Assembly (NCBI RefSeq): GCF_035083965.1
Contig: NC_089724.1
Coordinates: 32,306,352 to 32,370,351, forward strand
Length of the DNA: 64,000 nucleotides
DNA from: Branchiostoma lanceolatum
Taxonomy: Eukaryota > Chordata > Leptocardii > Amphioxiformes > Branchiostomatidae
Reading direction: 5' to 3'
The notes under the pieces: model-generated
What the model saw: the letters and a program-made list of their open reading frames with translations, nothing else
Databases searched by the model: none
What the model was told of the DNA's origin: nothing
Program-made: the position numbers and the translations under genes
Shown here: positions 47,295-59,500 of the stretch, one piece after another
Position numbering within the stretch: the stretch's first letter is position 1
How the letters are laid out: the number at the start of each line of letters is the position of its first letter

Positions 47295-47789
47295 TTTTCA
47301 TAAGTATCTTAAGAAATGATACAACATCAAATTTTTCCTTTCACGATTCTGAAAATAGTCGTTTGAGTAGGAAAAGTTACACTAAAAGTACACGAAAATC
47401 TATTGAAACTTGATTACGCACGGTCAAAATTTGACAATATATAACCGTTTAATAGCAGACTGAAATTGAAGTTATTTTTCACGAACGTTTCCTTTCTGCT
47501 TACTTAAAACAAGCAAGTTGCTTAAAATCTTCCCGAGAAATTAAAGGGCGACTTAGATGTGTGTCAAGCTATCAAAAGTTAGGGTATTGCGGACAGTGTC
47601 GATGTCTGCCTATATAATGATTCTGCCACACGAATATCTGCTTGGAGATTATTGATTGTTTTCATAACATTAGATATTTCTGTTTTTTGCCTGCTGATAC
47701 ACATGGTATAGATCGTGCAAGGGCGACGTAGAATCATTTCCACAGCAAAATTTCTTTTGAAACTGACATACTCATATATCATTCATCAA

Positions 47790-49935
47790 AATTTGACAAT
47801 GACCAGTGGGAAGAAGTGTTGGAAGTACAGGGAACACAGAACAAAACTACAGCGCTAGCCTTCTACAGAACGTTGAATCAAGCAATTGAAACACACTTTC
47901 CTAACAAAGTCATCAGAACCTACACCCAGGACAAACCGTGGATGTCCCAGAAGATCAAATATGCAATCAAGGCTCGTCAACGAGCATTCAATGCAACAAA
48001 ACTGGGTTGAATGGCGCTCACTCCGCAATAAAGTCCAGTACGCGATCAAGAGGGCAAGAAAACAATTCTACAACACAAGAATCAAAAAGTTAAAAACGGA
48101 AAACCCAAGCGCATGGTTCAGCGAGCTCAAGGTCCTAACCGGCACCCAACGCAAGGACATGACGGTCCCAGTTGAAGGTGTTAACCCGGAAAACAACGAT
48201 GAAATCGCAAACATCATCAATTGCAAGTTCTCGAATGTTACCACATCATTACCCCCCCCTGGACTTGTCCGAGCTACCGGTATTCCTTCCTTCACGACCT
48301 CCCCCCACAGTGCAGCCTTGGGAAATGTATGAGGAACTGAAGAAGGTGAAAACGTCTAAGTCTCCGGGTCCAGACGGTATCGGCGGCAGGTTGCTAAGGG
48401 AGTTTGCCTGCGAAAAAGCTACACCTCTCTCTGACATCTTTAACAGCTCCCTGCGTGAAGGAATAGTACCACAGCAGTGGAAAGAGGCGATCGTAGTTCC
48501 TCTGCCGAAGACTCGTCCACCGTGTCTTGACCAGCTCCGGCCGGTGTCCTTAACCTCCCTCGTCGCTAAGGTGTGTGAGGGGTTTATTGCCTCCTGGGTT
48601 CTTCAGGACATTAAACACACAATATCGCCAAGTCAATTTGGATGCCTGAAGGGTCGGTCGACCACTCATTGCCTGGTAAGCCTGGCAAATCAGCTCTACA
48701 AGTCCGCTGATAAGCGGGGGACATGCAGCACCTGGATTTTAACCGACTTCAGTAAGGCGTTCGACTTAGTCGATCACACAGTCGCGATAAAGCACTTATT
48801 GGAGCAGGGTGTCCGACCAGAAATCATCCCGTGGATTTCTAACTTCCACGAAGGCAGGAGTCAGAGGACTAGATACAGAGGGGCGTTGTCCCATACAAAA
48901 CATCTTACCTGTGGTTTGGCGCAGGGCACCAAGCTCGGACCCATTGTGTTTATCGTTCACGTCAGCAAACTACCGGACATTGTACGTTCCCCGTCGTTGG
49001 CCTTTGTTGATGATCTGAACTTAATGGAATCCAGGCTTGTATCTGAACCATCTAGAGTTCAGGACGATCTCGATAGTCTGTCCCGCTGGACCATCGACAA
49101 GAAGATGAAACTTAACCCTGACAAGTGCAAAACTATGCAGGTCTGTTTCTCCCGCAACCCTCCCCCGCCACCTACACTTAACATGCATTGACGGCCACCA
49201 GTTAGCAGTGGTCAGTGTGGCCAAGTGTCTCGGAGTAACATTCCAGGCCGACTTGAAGTGGAACACTCATGTCACGGAAACAACCAAGAAGGGGAACCAA
49301 AGACTATACTTGCTTTGTCGTCTGCGCCAATTCAATTTGCCCACCGAAGATCTTCTTATTGTATATACTTGTTTTTGTGCGCCCTGTGCTTGAATATGCC
49401 GCCCCATTATGGCATCCGGGGTTAACAACAACGCAAAGAAAGAAGATCGAAAGCATACAAAGAGCCACCAGAATCATCATTGGCAAGGAGTTCACTAGCT
49501 ACAAGACAGCTCTGGAGGTGTTACAGCTACAGACACTTGAAAAACGCAGAGTTGCTCTTTGTAGAAAGTTTGCAAAGAACATTTATACGTCTACCATCTA
49601 CCAACACTGGCTGCCACAATTACAAACCAGGGGGGAGATCAGCGGGAGGACAACGAGACAACAAGCAAAACTTGACCGATTGCCAGCGCGCACTGAAAGA
49701 TACAACAAAAGCACACTACCGTGCCTTACCCACCTCTTAAACAATCCCATATAGTTGGTCTAACAAACAATTTTATTAGGGTAAAGGTAAATGGTTTTAT
49801 TGTCATTGTTTGTAACATGTTTTTCACATAATTCAGCCGACATAAGGCTACGAAGTGAATGGCAGTGTACGATTTTATTGTATGGTATTGTATTGTATTG
49901 TATTGTGAGTGAATTGAAATGAATAAACCAATGAT
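47790..49935 (+). mobile_element. 5'-truncated, frameshifted CR1-like LINE
   Basis: Reverse transcriptase blocks occur in successive frames: KPWMSQKIKYAIKARQRAF near 47930, KTSKSPGPDGIGGRLLREF, LRPVSLTSLVAKVCEGF, TDFSKAFDLVDH, GLAQGTKLGPIVF and FVDDLNLME in one 340-codon frame, then VAKCLGVTFQADLKWNTH and PVLEYAAPLWHPG in others. At least four frameshifts or stops make it a pseudogene. The 3' end is a (GTATT)n-type tail near 49880-49910. It differs from the LINE at 21.1-25.4 kb in sequence and tail, so it is a different family. Confidence 0.87.
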
Positions 49936-50529
49936 AAAAATTCAAAATCCAGCCGTATTCTAATTCTGACAACCGATGCTCTCTGGTGTCCAACTATACA
50001 GTAAAAGTCGCCTAAGTTAGACCATCATTCGTTTTGATAGCTTTGAGGTTTGAAAAGGCCACTATTTTATTTTCAATCAAAAAGATCCGTACGTCTATGT
50101 TGTAACTCTCCGTCGCGAAGAGCTAAAAGTAGGAGAAGTAACAAACATATGAAGTTCTCATCTCAATAATGATAATGATCTTTATTGCATATCTATGTCC
50201 AGCATGGGCTAAATGCAGTGAGTTAGATAACTAAAGTAAAAGAGTAGAACTATTATGCTACATGTATATTCCATCTTTATGTACAAAGTCTCTTCCATCT
50301 TCTGTAGACAAATTACATAGTTTTTTGCTACATCGTAGTTTTTAGGTAACATATATCATACCTGGAACATTTCGTCCTTCATTAAACGTCCATATTTCTG
50401 GTCTATATACAGTACTAGTAGTTGAAGGGTACATTCTAAAACAAAACGTACATGTACGTACTTCATCTTCCACATCAATCGGATTATTGTTGATATGCAC
50501 ATGTAATGATTTACCCCCCATATCTAAAG

Positions 50530-50765
50530 TCATACGTTTTGCTGGTCATTCCTGGAGGAGTAAAGAAGAGATCGTAAGGGACGTCCTCCTGTGGGAACCA
50601 AAACATGGACATGCAAGTGTAGGCAGACCTCACACGACATACATACAGCAGCTCTGTGAGGATGCAGGATGCACACCAGAAGAACTGCCAAGAGCAATGG
50701 AGGACAGGGAGGACTGGAGGAGGAGTGTGTTGCCCATCCGTGACACTCTCATGACAAGATGATGA
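50530..50765 (+). mobile_element. LINE C-terminal tail fragment
   Basis: Reads RFAGHSWRSKEEIVRDVLLW, then KHGHASVGRPHTTYIQQL and a short end before a (GAT)n stretch. This RFAGH...VGRPxxTYxxQL arrangement is the usual extreme C-terminus of a group of invertebrate LINE reverse transcriptases. The rest of the element is missing. Confidence 0.75.
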
Positions 50766-52079
50766 TGATGATATCACAAGATCAAAGCTCATGATCAGCT
50801 TTAGGGTCACAGACTGTGCGTTTGCATAGAACATATGTTGATCATATCTCGGAATTGGGACTTGGCCTAGGCCCGGGCCCGTCAACGTGATAACTTTTAC
50901 AAGTCTAACATTAAAGAGGGTCTGCATGGGGGTCCTGGCAAGATTTAACGATAGGTTCCTTACAGCTAGGGTCCTTACAGTTATCATTATTGTAGATTTA
51001 TGTGGTCCGAGCAACGCCTGCGGGCAACGCTTAACGGTACACGTAAGTGGACCGGTAACGCTGTGTTAAGTGTTAAAATGTTGAATTACAGACTGAGGAC
51101 CGGCACAACGGTTGACGGTAACTTCCTGAGCTCTGCCTCTCGGAAAAAGACATGTACACCCTCATTAATTAATTCACTATATTAGACACTGTAAAATGTT
51201 CGAGTGGGATAGAGAATATGAAGTGTTGCGCGCTAGTGTTGCGCGCTAGTTTTTTAAGTTCGCGATTGAAACTGGCATGCAGGGTTTATTGTAAGGTTAA
51301 ACCTTATTGAAAGGTGAAAAGGTGAATAAACGCGAACATAAAACCATCGATCGCTAACATTTCTCCTTACTATGCTGAAATTTATTACGAAGTGTCGCAT
51401 GCATTAACGACCATACATATCAGTCGTTGGACTCCACACTGATTGATCGTTGACCACATTACCAGCGGCGAACAGCCTTGGCCTTTTCAGTGACGTCATC
51501 TTAGACCATACTGATTTGATTCTATGGATGACATCTGGGCACTGCAAAACTGATGCGCGCATGGGAAAAATAAATTTTGGAACAAAAAAAGTTGCCTTCA
51601 TTATGAAATTTGCGTGGTCAGGAAGGTTTTACAACTGAATGAACTTACAGACCACAGTATGCCAAACATTAGATGCGTTAATTTTGCTCTTTCACAATTT
51701 CTTGCAATGGAAGACTTTGGAAAACTTCGCTATCAGGGCTCGAAATACATGTTGTGCAATCCAAGGAGCAAGTTTACGACAAAATCAGAACATTTTATGA
51801 TTGGAAAAGAGGCATAGTATGACAAAATTGTCTGTTTTCCTATCTTTTTTTTCAATTTATGGCATATATCTTTTGCAGTTTCTTTGTGCGATTTACACTT
51901 TGGTAGCAAAGTACCTTTACCGAGAAGGTTATGTTTTGCACAGCGTTCGTGCGTGTGTGTCACTGTGTACACGATAATTCAGCGCAACTAAAGTGTCCCA
52001 CGGGTTGTCCATGCTATTCTCACCGAATACCTCATTTAAACATGGTGATTAGGCAATTCAATATTGTAATGAACTAAGT
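50766..52079. other. no gene recognised
   Basis: 51190-51370 is a diverged MITE of the type beside LMAN2 (TGTAAAATGTTCGAGTGGG, then TTTAAGTTCGCGATTGAAAC). The rest is unassigned. Confidence 0.45.
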
Positions 52080-52290
52080 GCGAGCCTACGCCAAAAATAG
52101 TTACTCAAGCAACTGGATAAAATTTTGAAACAGTCTACGAGAAATGAGTCAAAATTTGGCACAAATGTAAAGAAACATCTCTTCTAGAGACTGAAGTATC
52201 ACAATGTGTTTTTCACATTTTTACCAGCGACTGAGTTGACTTGAAGTTGACCACACCCTTGGAAGCTTGTCGGAGGCAAACAGCAGTAAA
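52080..52290 (-). repeat. dispersed repeat, copy 2 with conserved end motif
   Basis: Includes ACGCCAAAAATAGTTACTCA then AGCAACTGGATAAAATTTTG. This end motif also occurs near 640-690, 6826-6880 and 8535-8595. Confidence 0.7.
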
Positions 52291-52421
52291 AGGGAAGTTC
52301 AATTAGCAGAAAAGTATGACCCACTTACAATTATTGTAGGAGACTGAAACTGCCTATGTATCAAACTGCATATTTGTATAAGCCACATACTTATTTTCAT
52401 CTCTGAACTCCAATCAGTTTT

Positions 52422-53960
52422 TATATTCCCCTTCCAGTGGGAAGGGGGATATACTGTTTTTGCTTGCCTGTTCTTCTTCTTCTTCTTTCTTCTGCCAGAA
52501 ACCAAGTAGATGTGCGGTAGTGGCTCTACTAATGGTATTGCAGAAAGTTATATGTAACTTATGTTACATGGTACGGATGTTATATTTGAGAAGTAGGTAC
52601 CTATAGGAAAGGTGAATAAACCTGACAATAATTATGCTAATGTGGACCTAATTTGCATAATCTATGCATAAACTTGTTTTTCCCTTACCGTAAAAGCTGC
52701 GGATGTCATCTTTGAGATGTGGGTACCTTTAGGAAAGGTGAACACACCTGGATATAAATTATGCTAATGAGGACCTCATCTGCATAGTTTATGCAGAAAC
52801 TTGTATTTCCCTTACCGTAAAAGCTGCAGATGTCATATTTGAGATGTAGGTACCTTTAGGAAAGGTGAACACACCTGGCCATGAATTATGCTAATGAGGA
52901 CCTCATTTGCATAATTTATGCATAAACTTGTATTTTCCTTACCGTAAAAGCTGCAGATGTCATATTTGAGATGTAGGTATATTTAGGAAAGGTGAATGCA
53001 CCTGGACATAAATTATGCTAATGATGACCTCATTTGCATAATTCATGCAAAAACCTGTATTTCCCTCATCGTAAAAGCTGCAGATGTCATATTTGAGATG
53101 TAGGCACCTTTAGGAAAGGTTAACACACCTAGCCATAAATTATGCTAATGAGGACCTCATTTGCATAATTTATGCATAAACTTGTATTTCCCTTACGGTA
53201 AAAGCTGCGGATGTCATCTTGAAGACGTAGGTACCTTTAGGAAATGTGAAAGCACCTGGACATCAAGTATGCTAATGAGGACCTCATCTGCATAAATTAT
53301 GCAGGAACTTGTATTTCCCTTACCGTAAAAGCTTCAGGCGTCATATTTGAGATGTAGGTACTTTTAGGAAAGGTGAACACACCTGGCCATGACTTATGCT
53401 AATGAGGACCTCATTTGCATAATGTTTACATATACTTGTATTTTCCTTACCGTAAAAGCTATGGATGTCATATCTTGGATGCAGGTACCATTTGGAAAGG
53501 TCAGAAAACCTGGTCATAAATTATGCTAATGGGGTCTCGTTTGCATAATTTATGCATAACCTTGAATTTTCCTTACCGTAAAAGCTACGGATGTCATGTT
53601 TGACTTGTAGGTACCTTTAGAAAAGGTGAATACACCTGGCCATAAATTATGCTTATGCCAGGCGTCACAGTCCGCCATTAGTTGGTCTAGATCTTCAGAC
53701 CTCACCCCTACATCCCCAGCAAGTTGGTCTATGTAGGTCCGTCGGGGTCGCCCGACAAAGGAGTGCCCATGAGTTGGTGCCCAGAGCAGGAGTTCGCTCT
53801 GACACACCTGACCATAAATTATGCTAATGCAGACCTTGTTTGCATAATTTATGCAGAAACTTCATAATACCCTTACAGTCAATGCTAAGGATGTCATATT
53901 TGAGGTGTAGGTAATGGGAGGGGAATATCCTGCATTTTCCCGAAAATGTTGCCATTCTAG
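52422..53960 (+). mobile_element. family C element, copy 2
   Basis: Almost identical to copy 1 over its full 1.54 kb, including the captured LINE tail at 53650-53810. Identity ends at the same two points: flanking bases differ left of TTATATTCCCC and right of CTAGT. This defines the element ends. Confidence 0.78.
53650..53810 (-). pseudogene. captured LINE C-terminal tail inside family C copy 2
   Basis: Same fragment and same boundaries as in copy 1, so it was acquired before the two copies separated. Confidence 0.75.
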
Positions 53961-53968
53961 TTCTTTTT

Positions 53969-55105
53969 TACCTTCGCCGTGAAGGTTATGCAGAGGGTAG
54001 CGTTTGTGTGTTTGTGTGTAGTGGCACAGCATAACTCGAGAATGCCTGGATGGATTGTCTTGGTATTTGGTATGTTGGTAGGTTTTGATGAGACCTAGAT
54101 TTTGGGCCCCCTAGCGGCTTCTTACGGTACTGCAGCGGAACTTCCTGTTTTGATATATCGTGTTCTGGACATGCTATGGAACTGATGTTGAGTGGTAGAT
54201 AGATCTTTGGACAGAGAGTGAGTGGTATGGGTTTGGGCCCCCTAGCGGCTTTTTTGGAACTGCAGGAGCAGGTTTTGCGTCTGACTTTTAAAGCGAATAA
54301 CTCAAGAAGGGCTTGATGGATGGTAATGATTTTTGGTAAGTTGATAGCTTGAGTAATGATGTACATGATTAGATACTTCTTATGCAAATCAGTATCTAAT
54401 TTGCATAATTAATGAGGAAAGTTTATACATCCGCCAAATTCCATGATAGGACTCTGAAACATGTCACATATGTAACTGAAAAAGAGAGAAGTATTAATTG
54501 ATATGAACTATGCAAATGAAGACCTCATTTGCATAATCAATGAGAAAATACTATAACAAGATGGCCTTGGTAGATGGTCATGATTTTTGGTATGTGGATA
54601 GCTTGTGTGATGCTTAGTATGATTGGACGATAATTATGCAAATCGGATTCTAATTTGCATAATTAATGAGGCAACTTTAAAAATCCGCTTTGTTCCATGA
54701 TATGACCTTTCAAATTGTAACTGAGGAAGAGAGGAATGTTGATAGATAGAACATATGCAAGTGTGGTCCTAATTTGCATACTTAATAAGTTACTTCTATA
54801 ATTCCACACTGGCAAATGACGGCAATGTCATACATTTAATCCTTTTTTTGTGGCACCGGGAAGTTATGTGAATGTGAACATCGTTGAATCAAATTATGCT
54901 AATAAGGGCCTCACTTGCATAATTAATGAAAAATATTAGCATAACTTCCTTTGTTGAGCTCATAATTTGTTAAGCTCATACTTTGGACATGTTATATTTT
55001 AAGACAATCAACTGGTATGATTTATAATTGATGAGAAACGCTCCTGATACGTCAGTCATAAAGGTTAAAATCAGTTGGCGAAGGTATGAGGTCGTGGAAC
55101 TCTAG
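53969..55105 (+). mobile_element. family A element
   Basis: Starts TACCTTCGCCGTGAAGGTTA nine bases after family C copy 2 and ends GAGGTCGTGGAACTCTAG before TT. Same internal blocks as the copy at 59440-60591. Confidence 0.75.
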
Positions 55106-55118
55106 TTTGTTCCTATGC

Positions 55119-55393
55119 CTAGGGTGGATTGAGGTATGAGTTGAATTCAGAGCGAGCATCAGCTAGGGTCCGGACTATGCGCTATGTTGATAAATCGTTT
55201 TTGTAGACTACTTTCCCATAAAATCAGAGAAATGAAACTAAGTACACGTTTTAATCGTTAAACACATAATATCTGTGTCAAGTTTCGTTTCTCTTAATTA
55301 ATGGAAAAGTATGGTCTACAAAAGTCTCAACACATCACGTATTCGGCTATGAATTCAACTGGCTCTGATATCATACCTCACTCTATCCTAGCA
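55119..55393. mobile_element. palindromic MITE
   Basis: CCTAGGGTGGATTGAGGTAT at the left and ATCATACCTCACTCTATCCT at the right are inverted. GTAGACTACTTTCCCATAAA also mirrors TTAATGGAAAAGTATGGTCT further in. Confidence 0.6.
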
Positions 55394-55506
55394 GCTGTAA
55401 AACAGGAACTGTAAAGAAATCAAATCTGGTATGTAAGTTGTAGAGACATGCTTACGTATCATCATACAGGTATAATTTAAAGTACGGGTCATATTTGACT
55501 TATCTT

Positions 55507-55690
55507 TGGTTCTGACAAGCTTCCAAGGGTGTGGTCAACTTGAAGTCAACTCAGTCGCTAGTCAAAAATGTGAAAAACACATTGGGATACTTCAGTCTCA
55601 AGAAGAGATGTTTATTACATTTGTGCCAAATTTCAAGTCATTTCATACAAAAATCAAAAATGAACCTGCTATTAATTAAAGATGAAAAAG
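55507..55690 (+). repeat. dispersed repeat, copy 1
   Basis: CTTCCAAGGGTGTGGTCAAC, AAGAAGAGATGT and TTTGTGCCAAATTTCAAGTC recur inverted at 52135-52290 and directly at 75-230. Confidence 0.7.
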
Positions 55691-55925
55691 GCGTTTTTTT
55701 TTACCACCCTCGAATTCAACAAGTGCACTGGCTACCACGTGACATATATTTTCTGTATTTTTCTTGTCATGGTGACCAGTCCCTCCAAATCATGAGAAAA
55801 TCAATGTGCGCCTGATGTCCGTCCGATCCATAAAATTCACTTCCTATGGCATATCGGAGGGATCTTTTGTAACGTTATGTGTTAAACTTTGACCCACAAA
55901 TACAGTTAGTTTGATAGAGGGTAAG

Positions 55926-56556
55926 ATGGCGACTCGCAGTGCCGCTGTGACCCACAGCTATGTCACCACTACCGGGGCTGGCCGCGCGGAGCTCAGGTGG
56001 AGAGCTCGAGCTGTGCCGGGGTCTAAGGACCCGAACACCGCCTCCTTAGTCGAACTAGGCGAACAGGTGAAACAAATCGTGAGCAGCAGCTCTTGGTGGG
56101 ATCGGTACGGGGTAGACTGGTGTATCCTTACCGCCGGGTTAGGGCTCGCTTTCCTCGGCATGTACCTCGCCAGCTACCGTCACCCACTTCTCTTCGCTTC
56201 AGGGATGGTGGCTTCCGGCGCCGGACATTGGATCCTCGCGAACAAAGGAGCACACCTGGCGATACACAACGCCTTAGCAGAGTCCCGTAGGCTCAACACC
56301 TTCGCCGCTTGGTTCCTTGGTGAGCTGGCGGGGGCGTTCTCTTCTCGGGGAGGGTTTGACGTCCACATCAAAGTCCACCATCCTCACACTAACGTTGTCG
56401 GGCTGGGGGATTCCAGCTCGTTCCGTGCTCCCTTCCTCCCCAAGTACGTGTACATGTTCTGTGCGCCTCTGCTGGTCCCTGCCTTGTCCCCGCTGATAAG
56501 TGTCCAGCTCCTGTGGGGTCAGTGGTCAGCGATGTTGTCGTGCATCGTCACAATCG
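55926..56556 (+). CDS. FADS6: FADS6 exon 1
   Basis: Residues 1-210 plus one base; ends ATCG|GTGAGT. Contains histidine boxes 1 and 2 and the first membrane segments. It is GC-rich compared with the flanking repeats. Confidence 0.88.
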
Positions 56557-59500
56557 GTGAGTCAATCATGGTGTTGATCCTAGTAACTCTCTTTATTAAA
56601 GTTTTCAGAAATAACGTTATCATTTAAGTTTTCAGAACAGAAGTTCGAAGGTCTCATATCTCCCTGAAAAGAGTTTGAAGATTGCAAATTTCTTAAGTTT
56701 GTAAATTTAATTATCACATAGGTAGATGGCGTGGACCAATCACAAGCCTCCATTGCCCACAATAAGTGGTCTATTATCACGCCATAACACACCACTTATG
56801 ACATCATGTCAGAACACAACCGTTCCATTTTGCAGAGGGGGTATCTTCTTTATGAATCTTTTTCTTAACCTTGTTTAAAAAATCTTTATAACCGTTGCAT
56901 TTTGTAGGGGGGTATCTATTTGATGAATCTTTTTCTTAACCTTGTTTAAAAAAATCTTTATTGTCTTAGAATTCCTAAAAATTTCCTTAGAATACATGAA
57001 AAAGGGAAAACAAATTTAAAATTCCCAAAAATGTTCCGCGTGTTCCATTTGCTGTTGGCCAAAGAAACCACGTTCTATCTAAGGTTCCGCGCGTTCCATT
57101 TCCTGCTGGCCAAAGAACATGTGTTCTATTCAGGTTACCTGAGGTCATGTTTCAGGGAGATTCTTCAATGATAACATTTTCTGACTGACCTGAAACCGAC
57201 CCTCCTATCCTGTGTGGTTGAAATAAATAAATCAGGCAACAGTTGTACATATTCTTCATCATCTTCTGTTAAAAAAGGATAAATGTGAATTCTGAAATGC
57301 ATTCTTAATAGTATAAGGGATCTATGCGTCAAACAGAAATTGTCTACTCTTATATGCGTCAGTTTGGATAAGCTATATGATAATAACGTTAATGACCCGC
57401 CTCTCCCTCGGTGTATATGGTGTCCTAACGCCTGGTCATGTGCTATAACCACCTCATAAAACCACCTTGTTCGCTTCGCTCACTCGGTGGTTTTATTCGG
57501 TGGTTATAGCACATGGCCAGGCGTTATGACACCATATCCACCTCGGGGCGGGTCATTAACCCTTAATTGTGTCTCATTGATTATACAAATAAGGTGGTAA
57601 TTAACACAATGTCCATTGTACATGTAGGTGTCCGCTACATATAATTTAGGTGTGAAAGTGTCAAATGGCAGAATGTAAGTCTAACATTTCCTCGTTAATT
57701 ATGAAAATTACATCCACATTTAGATAAGCGATGGTGATGTGACAAGTAAGAAATAACTAGTTAGGAAATGTAGCATTTTCCCACTTATTATGCAACTTAG
57801 GGCCATATTTGCATAATCTATATCTAATCATAATGTTCCACTGGAAGTAAATGTCAAAGACTTTCTCTTCCTTCTGTGATAGCTGCGGGACTGTACATCA
57901 ACCATTTCCTCCTGGTTCACTTCTCCGGCTTCAGCGTGCTGGGCGCCGCCGCCTTCATGTTGGCGTCTCGCTCCACCTTCGGCTTACCGTACATCCACGT
58001 CAACATCTTCCAACACATTGGGCTGCCCATGTACTCACAGGTGGGTTCTCACAGGTAGAACAAGAGTTTGGAGACCTCAAATCTCCATGAAATATATATT
58101 ATGCAAATTAGGCCCACATTTGCATAATTTATATTCAACTATGTTCACGGTAACTTCGAAATGCCGCAAGTATGAAATTACAGTTATCTACCAATATGGA
58201 ATTACAGTATATTCTCATTAATTTTGCAAATTAGGTCATCATTTGCATAACTTATATCTATCAATGTCCCTTTTTTTCTCAGTTACATATGTTGTGTTTC
58301 AAACTGTTGTACCATTGAACGGAGTGGGTTAATATTTATAAAATGCCCCCATTAATTATGCAAATTAGATACTGATTTGCATTATCACCATTTCATTATA
58401 TCAAGTAACACTTAAGCTATCCACATAATAGAAACAAGTATACAGATTTGGTTTTATATCCCTTTGTGGTTGGACCACTAGCTGTTGGGTCCCTGGGGAA
58501 TATTTGCCCTAGTTTTGAAACTAGATTTAGGATTTAAGATTCATTTATTGAACTTCGCAGTGAGATCACTGAATTACATTCAATGTGCAAATAACAAGGT
58601 AAAAGCTTTTACGACTTACAATATTGCACATTTCGTAGTAATTATTAAAAGTTTCAAGATTATTCCACATTTCCCCTTACACGGAATAAATAATACAGAC
58701 ATATATTCAGCACAACTTAAATGAAATAATATGTATGCATAAATTGCACTTCGTCTTTTTCTTCGAATGACTGAAAACAGGGGAGTGTTGACAGCATTAT
58801 AAATGGTAGCGGCTAGCTGCTCATGATGAGAATTATTGTCCAAACTTATTGAGCAAATTGCACATGTATGGGATGGGAGAATTGCTGTATCTGTTTGTTC
58901 TTGCTTTGGGGCAGTTCAGTTTTTTGATGTTTCTAGTTACAAGGCCTGAAACCTGATGCCTGTTTGGTGGCAGCCAGTCTCTGTGCTCAGACTCTAGCAA
59001 TGTCCTTGCAAACTTGAGGCAGAGCTGCTCCCTTTTCTCTGCAAGAGTTACCAGCCCAAAATTGCATATGCGGCAAGTGTGAAAGTCATTTGTGGTAAGT
59101 GTGAAATGACATCAAATGAGAACTTTGTTTGCATTTTTGGCATACACCACTTCAAAATACGATTTTGGGGGGGGTTTTGGGAGAGATAATTGGCTGCTTT
59201 CCTCATATGACCATGTATGGTGTTGCCATATATGGTCACATCTTTATTCCTATGGCCAGGTGGACTAATTCAGTCAGCCAATGAGAGAGTGCCTTTCAAA
59301 TCACCCGATGAATTTTCAAAACTAAAGCTGATCGGTTGAAATAGTCAATCCAATTAGGAGCACTAACTCTTACATGTGCAGGGCAGAATGTGGTTAAAAC
59401 AAGTCCACTGCCCCCTGACTCCCGTCCTTGTGATGTAATTACCTTCGCCGAGAAGATTATGCAGAGGGTAGTGTTTGTGTGTTTCTTTGTGCGTAGTGGA

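Noticed and set aside
38192..53960. Large segmental duplication spanning the two 1.5-kb blocks
   Set aside because: Identity stops sharply at the element ends; the flanks are unrelated.
53986..54387. Minus-strand open frame repeated at 59643-59873
   Set aside because: Antisense of the family A 5' half; similarity between copies is due to transposition.
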